Shown here one piece after another: positions 5,492 to 10,382 of a stretch of DNA of 10,382 nt. Origin of the DNA: Melioribacteraceae bacterium (GTDB lineage: Bacteria > Bacteroidota > Ignavibacteria > Ignavibacteriales > Melioribacteraceae); contig JALSNL010000311.1 of assembly GCA_026987055.1 (NCBI GenBank), positions 1-10,382 of the forward strand. The letters are read 5' to 3'. Numbering within the stretch: the stretch's first letter is position 1; every line of letters begins with the position of its first letter. Made by a program: the position numbers and the translations under genes. The notes beneath the pieces are model-generated. The model was not told where the DNA came from, did no database searches, and saw only the letters and a program-made list of their open reading frames with translations.

Positions 5492-8464
5492 ATGAAATTA
5501 GTATTAAAATTCTATCTTCTATTACTTTTCAGTTCTTTATTATATGCTCAAAATGATGTAGAGCTTTATTCTTCTGCTATGGAAAGTTTTAATAAAAAAG
5601 ATTTTGCATACGCACTAAAAACATTTGAACAAATAATAAAATTAGATGAAGTTGATAAACAGTTGTTGTCCTCGTCAAAATATTATATTGGAGAATGTTT
5701 GCTTGGTATGCGGCAAATTGATGGAGCAATGGCGCAATATCAAAGTTTTATTGTAGAGTATCCGCATTCCGCTTTTGTAGATTTGGCTTTATACAAATTA
5801 GGAAGTTTACATTTCAATAAAAAAAATTATAATGCAGCACGTGATAATTTAATTGCGTTAATCAATAATTATCCTTCCTCAAAATATGTAGGCTCCGCTT
5901 ACTTTTTAATTGGCGAGTCTTTTATTAAACAAAATAATTTGAAGAAAGCCGAAGAGTTTTTTAAGACTGCCGTTAGAAAAAACAATAATAGTTCCTTTGC
6001 AGATTACAGCTTGTATTCTTTGGCAAATCTTTATGAGCAAAAAGGTGATTATGATAATGCAGTTAAGTATTATGATAAGTTACTCGGTTTTTATAGTAAA
6101 AGTAAGCTTGCACCTAAAGCTCAGTTAAGAATAGGTGTTTGCTATTTTCATTTGAATGAATATGATAATGCGGTAATTGAGCTGTCCGATCCTTTGATTG
6201 ATAAACTATCTACCGAAGAAAAAAATGAAGCGAATTTTGTTTTGGCTAATTGTTTTTACAGACTAAAAGAATATGAAAATGCATCGGAAACATATAAACG
6301 TATATTAGATAATTCTCCCTCCAAAGAAATGTTAGAAAAAATTCGCTACGGGTTAGCTTGGATTAACTTTCACGAAGGACATTATTTAAATGCATACAAA
6401 TTATTCAATGAACTAAAAAATTCCGGTAATGATTCTGTTGCAATAAAATCTTTTTATTGGAGTGGAGAAGCCCAACGATATGCCGGAAATAATAAAAAGG
6501 CAATAGAAATTCACAAAGCTTTTGCGGAAAAATATCCTGATAGTCCGCTAGCCGAAAGAGTAAAACTTAGCATTGGGATAAGTAAATTTAGTGAAAAAAG
6601 ATTTGAAGGTTCCGAAGATGCACTTTTGAAATCTATTTATTCCAGAGATCCCTTTACAAAAGCTAAATCTTTAACATTGCTTGGTGAAATAAATTTAAGA
6701 AAAAAAGAATACGGAACTGCTGCAGAATATTTTAAACGCGGTCTATTAGTAAAACAAATTGCTGCCGAATTAAAAGACCGTTGTTATTTAGGATTGGGCG
6801 TTGCTTATTTCTTTCAAAAAAATTATGTAGGAGCTTTGGAAGAATTAATCTCAATTGATATAAAGCGGACGAATGTTGATAAGAATAAATTAAACTTTTA
6901 CTTAGCCGAAGTTAATTTTTATCTTGGTAACTATTCAAAAGCAATTTCTTATTATAATAGAATTAAGAGCAACGATAGAAAAATACAAAAAAATACAATT
7001 TACGGAAAAGCATATTCATATTTCAATTTAAGAGATTACACTAAGTCGGCATTTCTTTTTGGTGAGTTCGTAAAAAAATACAGAGGTGATAGAAAAACGG
7101 CGGAAAGCAAAATGAGACTGGCTGATTCTTATTATGCATTAAAAGAGTTTGAAAATGCCAGCCGAATTTATAAAGATGTTTTAACACGTTCAAAAGAATT
7201 TGGGAAAGATGAAACAGCATATTTTAATTATGCTCAAACATTATTTAAAGCCGGTGATGCAACTACTGCTATTGAGGTCCTTTATAATCTGCAGAATAAA
7301 TTTCCTGCATCAAAATATGCAGATGATTCTCAATATTTAATAGGGTGGATTTATTTTCAAAAAAATCAATTTAACGATGCCATAGATAACTATAAAAAGT
7401 TAATAGACATTTATCCGAATTCTCCTACAATTCCAATTGCTTATTATTCAATTGGGGATTCTTATTTTAATCTTGGTAAATATAATGAAGCAATAAAAAA
7501 TTATAAAAAAGTAATAGAGCTTTATCCTAACAGCAAATATGTTTATGATGCTGTTAACGGAATACAATATTGTTATATTGTACAAGACAAACCAAAGGCT
7601 GCAATAAGCTATCTAAGCAAATTTATTAAAACTCACGACAATTTGGAATTTTTAGACAAAATACAATTTAAGAAAGCGGAAATATATTATAATAACGGGA
7701 ATTACCAATTAGCATTAAATGAATTTTCTAAAGTTATAGATAACTATCCGAAAAGTTCGTTAATACCATCGGCATATTATTGGATGGGAAAAAGCGAAGT
7801 GTTTTTAAAGCATCCTGAAAAAGCAATTAACTATTTTGAAGTTGTTAGAAGTACTTCACTTAACACCGAAATAGGATTTAACGCAGTTTTGGAAGCAGGA
7901 AAAATATACAGAGCACAAAAAGATTTGGAAAGTGAAGTTAATTTATATAATGATGTGATGACTAAAATAAAAAATCCTAAAGTGCTATCGGAATTAAATT
8001 TTGTAAAAGCACAAGCTTATATTGAGAACAATGATATCTCATCAGCGTATAAAGTACTAAATGAAATAATAGCAACACCCGACGGTTCATTGTTTTATCA
8101 CAAAGCGGAAATAGAACTTGGAATATTAGAATTGGTAAAAGGGAATTACGAGCATGCAATAAAGCTTTTTGAAGATGTAGCCAAAAACAGAAAAGATGAT
8201 ATTGCTGCCAAGGCTCTTTATTATAAAGGCTTGGCTTATTTTGATCAAAATAAATATGAAGAAGCTGTTGAACCCTTTATAAAAGTACGTTCATTGTATT
8301 CCGCTTATGATGAATGGTATTCGCAAGCTTTATTAAGGCTTGGAGATTCCTATGTTAAATTAGGTGAAAAAGAAAATGCCAAAGAAATGTATAAAGCAGT
8401 ATTAAAAAGACACAAAAGAGATCCTTTAGGAAAAGAAGCAACAGAAAAACTAAAAGAACTATGA
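5492..8464 (+). CDS. Giant periplasmic TPR solenoid protein
   Basis: This encodes a 990-residue protein. Residues 1-19 form a signal peptide (…SSLLYA, then Gln20). There is no lipobox cysteine and no transmembrane segment, so it should be periplasmic. The rest is a continuous array of TPR-type helix pairs, about 26 by eye. The period is mostly 36-38 residues, and many units have the YPxSxxxxxAxYxxGxxY form seen in BamD, CpoB/YbgF and related envelope TPR proteins. A good example is the stretch NFNLGKYNEAIKNYKK-like at about 665-685. The chain ends in a charged helix, KEATEKLKEL. No clear Shine-Dalgarno site precedes the ATG (TTACCATTACT), but the signal peptide fixes the start. The stop codon overlaps the start of the outer-membrane barrel gene in an ATGA. 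The coupling implies roughly matched synthesis and probably a physical partnership with that barrel. The substrate or cargo is unknown. Confidence 0.9.
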   Translation: MKLVLKFYLLLLFSSLLYAQNDVELYSSAMESFNKKDFAYALKTFEQIIKLDEVDKQLLSSSKYYIGECLLGMRQIDGAMAQYQSFIVEYPHSAFVDLALYKLGSLHFNKKNYNAARDNLIALINNYPSSKYVGSAYFLIGESFIKQNNLKKAEEFFKTAVRKNNNSSFADYSLYSLANLYEQKGDYDNAVKYYDKLLGFYSKSKLAPKAQLRIGVCYFHLNEYDNAVIELSDPLIDKLSTEEKNEANFVLANCFYRLKEYENASETYKRILDNSPSKEMLEKIRYGLAWINFHEGHYLNAYKLFNELKNSGNDSVAIKSFYWSGEAQRYAGNNKKAIEIHKAFAEKYPDSPLAERVKLSIGISKFSEKRFEGSEDALLKSIYSRDPFTKAKSLTLLGEINLRKKEYGTAAEYFKRGLLVKQIAAELKDRCYLGLGVAYFFQKNYVGALEELISIDIKRTNVDKNKLNFYLAEVNFYLGNYSKAISYYNRIKSNDRKIQKNTIYGKAYSYFNLRDYTKSAFLFGEFVKKYRGDRKTAESKMRLADSYYALKEFENASRIYKDVLTRSKEFGKDETAYFNYAQTLFKAGDATTAIEVLYNLQNKFPASKYADDSQYLIGWIYFQKNQFNDAIDNYKKLIDIYPNSPTIPIAYYSIGDSYFNLGKYNEAIKNYKKVIELYPNSKYVYDAVNGIQYCYIVQDKPKAAISYLSKFIKTHDNLEFLDKIQFKKAEIYYNNGNYQLALNEFSKVIDNYPKSSLIPSAYYWMGKSEVFLKHPEKAINYFEVVRSTSLNTEIGFNAVLEAGKIYRAQKDLESEVNLYNDVMTKIKNPKVLSELNFVKAQAYIENNDISSAYKVLNEIIATPDGSLFYHKAEIELGILELVKGNYEHAIKLFEDVAKNRKDDIAAKALYYKGLAYFDQNKYEEAVEPFIKVRSLYSAYDEWYSQALLRLGDSYVKLGEKENAKEMYKAVLKRHKRDPLGKEATEKLKEL

Positions 8465-10050
8465 AAAAAATAATCATTCTATTTTATTTGTTTACTATTT
8501 CTCTTTTGGCACAAAAAGAGAATAACACACAAAGTATTGAATTACCGGATTTTGTAATTACCGGCAAGCAAAAAATAACTATGCCTAAAATACAAAAAAA
8601 AGCACCGGATTTTATTCCGCTTTTATCAAAAGATTTTTTCAATCCTAAATTCCCAAGTGAAGAACAAATCCCAATTGATTTGCCGGAGCAGAGAATTGAA
8701 GAAGTTCGGATAGATAATAAACTTCAAGGGGCAAAAGGTTTATTAAAATTAAGCGGAGGTTTATATACTTTACCAAAAGGAGAATTGTTTTACGGTAATT
8801 GGATAAATAATTTTTCTTATAATACTCATTTATTCGGTTTGCAAGAAAAAGAATATATTAATAATGCCGGAATCACCAATTATGGCGGAAGCATTGGCGG
8901 TAAATACTTTGTTAAACAAGAAGCAAAAGTATTACCGGGTTTAGAGCTTTCGTTTGATGGAAATTACAAAAATGAAAAATATAATTATTTCGGTTCCTTT
9001 AAGCCTGATTCTAAAAGGGAATTTAAATTAGCTCATGGTAAAGTTGCTGCTAATTATACATCCAGAAGAAAATTTCAGTTTGGTTTAAATTTTAATGATA
9101 ATTATTTTGATCAGATAAACGATACAATAAATGAAAATATTTTTGGTACCAATGGATTCATGCAATTCAAACTTATGAACATGGATTTTAAACTTGAAGG
9201 AACATATAAAAACCAAACAATTGATAGAACACCAAAACATTTTGGAAATACTTATTACTTCAATACAATTGCAACTGTAAACATAAATCTATTCAGAAGA
9301 ATAAATATTAAAGCAGGTGCTTATATTGCGGAAAGTAATAAAAATACATTCTTTTCACCAATAGCTTACGGAAGTCTGAAACTAAGTAAAAATATTACCG
9401 TTTTAGGAGAATTTGCTCCTTATGCAGAATTACTTACAATGAAGGATTTTGTTGGTATGAATAGATACTACAAACTAAATAATTTTGTAAATTCATTTGT
9501 GGAAAATAAAGTTAATATTAAATTAGCTATGCGGTTTGAGTATGGTCCTTATTTTGAAATCAATGGTGGTGCCGGATATTTAAATTCCGATAATAATGTT
9601 TATTTTGTAGATAATGTAGTTCAAGGTTTTTTTAATGCCATTAAAGATGATACTGAAAATACTTATGTTTTTCTAAATGCTCTTTTTAGAAAAGGACCTG
9701 GTGGGGAATTTTACGGTGAATTAAAAGTTCAAGATGTTAGAGATTCGGATAACAAAAAGGTGCCTTATGCTCCTACCGTTACTGCTAATTTAACATATAT
9801 GTACAATTTCAATTCAGTGTTTGGAACTAAGCTGGAACTGAATTATCATAACGGAGCTTTTTCAAATAATACCAATACCGAAAAAATACCGGAGATGCTG
9901 GATGTATCTTTATCAGGTTATTACAAAATATTTAGGAATTTTAATTTTACATTAGCACTTGAAAATTTGCTTGACAATAAATACTATTATTATCAAAATT
10001 ATAAAGCAAAACCTTTTGATGTTTTAGCCGGATTTGAGTTCAGGTGGTAA
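8461..10050 (+). CDS. TonB-receptor-like outer-membrane beta-barrel lacking a plug domain
   Basis: This encodes a 529-residue protein. The signal peptide is cleaved after SLLA (residue 17), leaving Gln18. SIELPDFVITGKQ (25-37) resembles the TonB-box/VVTG start of TonB-dependent receptors. A Pro/Lys-rich linker runs to about 90. From about 93 to the end, alternating hydrophobic/polar strands with aromatic girdles and Asn/Asp-rich loops indicate a barrel. The C-terminal ~50 residues (LDVSLSGYYKIF…ALENLLDNKYYYY…AGFEFRW) are typical of the last strands of TonB-dependent receptors, including a terminal aromatic BAM signal. The usual ~110-130-residue plug between TonB box and barrel is missing, and the whole is shorter than normal receptors (about 600-1000 residues). 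It overlaps the giant TPR gene by 4 nt. It is probably a dedicated outer-membrane partner of that solenoid; transport or scaffold are both possible. Confidence 0.85.
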   Translation: MKKIIILFYLFTISLLAQKENNTQSIELPDFVITGKQKITMPKIQKKAPDFIPLLSKDFFNPKFPSEEQIPIDLPEQRIEEVRIDNKLQGAKGLLKLSGGLYTLPKGELFYGNWINNFSYNTHLFGLQEKEYINNAGITNYGGSIGGKYFVKQEAKVLPGLELSFDGNYKNEKYNYFGSFKPDSKREFKLAHGKVAANYTSRRKFQFGLNFNDNYFDQINDTINENIFGTNGFMQFKLMNMDFKLEGTYKNQTIDRTPKHFGNTYYFNTIATVNINLFRRINIKAGAYIAESNKNTFFSPIAYGSLKLSKNITVLGEFAPYAELLTMKDFVGMNRYYKLNNFVNSFVENKVNIKLAMRFEYGPYFEINGGAGYLNSDNNVYFVDNVVQGFFNAIKDDTENTYVFLNALFRKGPGGEFYGELKVQDVRDSDNKKVPYAPTVTANLTYMYNFNSVFGTKLELNYHNGAFSNNTNTEKIPEMLDVSLSGYYKIFRNFNFTLALENLLDNKYYYYQNYKAKPFDVLAGFEFRW

Positions 10051-10079
10051 ATTTTATTATTATTAAATAAAATAAAAAA

Positions 10080-10382
10080 ATGACAACTGAAAAATTAAAA
10101 ACACAAGTAGCAGAATTATTAGGTGTTTCGGAATCCGAAAAGAATTTAGCTTTTTCTCAATTTAAGGATAAAATAGCTAATTCAATTAAAGTCGGTGAAG
10201 CTATAAAAATTTCGCAGATAGGAATTTTTCAGCTAAAGGAACAATTTGTTTCTTCGGATTCGGGTAAAACACTCACTTCTGCAAAGAAAAAGCAGACCCT
10301 TATTTTTTCACCAATAGAAAAAAATGAAGATGAATCCTTATTCATAAATTTAGAGTTGGATGATGAGGATTTTGATGGTGCA
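10080..10382 (+). CDS. Divergent HU/IHF-like DNA-binding protein (3' end outside window)
   Basis: The ATG at 10080 opens a frame that stays open through 101 codons to the window end. Residues 1-38 look like the two N-terminal helices of HU. IKVGEAIKISQIGIFQLKE (36-54) matches the HU pattern of a Gly-Glu turn followed by the G-x-F strand. KKKQTLIFSP (70-79) corresponds to the strand normally reading FKPG. The DNA-intercalating RNPxTG arm of canonical HU is not seen; SSDSGKT (58-64) stands there instead. After it comes an acidic stretch (ELDDEDFDG), where an ordinary ~90-residue HU would already have ended, so this is a longer, extended member. It begins 29 nt after the barrel gene with no terminator and no clear Shine-Dalgarno site, so it probably belongs to the same operon. 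An HU-SPOR-type envelope/division protein is an alternative that the missing 3' end would decide. Confidence 0.7.
   Translation, partial: MTTEKLKTQVAELLGVSESEKNLAFSQFKDKIANSIKVGEAIKISQIGIFQLKEQFVSSDSGKTLTSAKKKQTLIFSPIEKNEDESLFINLELDDEDFDGA

Noticed and set aside
7977..8159. Minus-strand open frame inside the giant TPR gene
   Set aside because: It is short, antisense to continuous TPR repeats, and has no start signals.
5492..8464. Lipoprotein anchoring of the giant TPR protein, as in BamD
   Set aside because: There is no cysteine near the end of the signal peptide; the site reads LLYA|Q, which is a signal peptidase I site.

Overview
The window is AT-rich bacterial DNA with a compact gene layout. 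It most likely comes from the Bacteroidota/Chlorobiota/Ignavibacteriota lineage, with Ignavibacteriota-like bacteria as the best guess. The reasons are a C-terminal type A sorting domain of the QNYPNPFNPST kind (type IX secretion), signal peptides that all end in Ala-Gln, weak or absent Shine-Dalgarno sites at some genes, and a TonB-receptor-like outer-membrane barrel. No taxonomic search was possible, so this rests on style and motifs only.

Region 1 (1-1423) holds the 3' part of a secreted Asp-box (BNR/Ycf48-like) repeat protein with a type IX sorting tail. It ends at a perfect 16-bp hairpin terminator shared with the convergent gene that follows.

Region 2 (1424-3805) is a self-contained envelope-stress or metal-stress module. 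A Spy/CpxP-like periplasmic protein is encoded on the minus strand. Diverging from it is a plus-strand operon of an ECF sigma factor, an overlapping single-pass membrane protein that is probably its anti-sigma factor, and a second Spy/CpxP-like periplasmic protein. Upstream of both transcription units, in opposite orientations, lies the same bipartite element CTTTAAACC-N17-GTCTAA, with identical boxes and identical spacing. It has the AAC/GTC look of ECF-type promoters. This makes an autoregulated sigma factor that also drives the divergent Spy-like gene the most economical reading. The logic resembles the CnrYXH-type metal-sensing systems, although the signal here is unknown.

Region 3 (3806-4345) has no gene. 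It carries a roughly 120-bp nested palindromic element that contains a small GC-rich patch and looks like a miniature or REP-type repeat. A tRNA-Leu(GAG) gene follows, and 43 nt after it a small secreted TPR protein that ends in a textbook intrinsic terminator.

Region 4 (5492-10382) appears to be one transcription unit. It contains a 990-residue periplasmic TPR solenoid, a 529-residue outer-membrane beta-barrel whose start codon overlaps the TPR stop codon (ATGA), and, 29 nt later, the start of a divergent HU-like protein that runs off the window. The barrel has a TonB-box-like N-terminus and a TonB-receptor-like C-terminus but no room for a normal plug domain. The TPR/barrel pair is probably a two-protein outer-membrane assembly. 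Its substrate cannot be read from the sequence.
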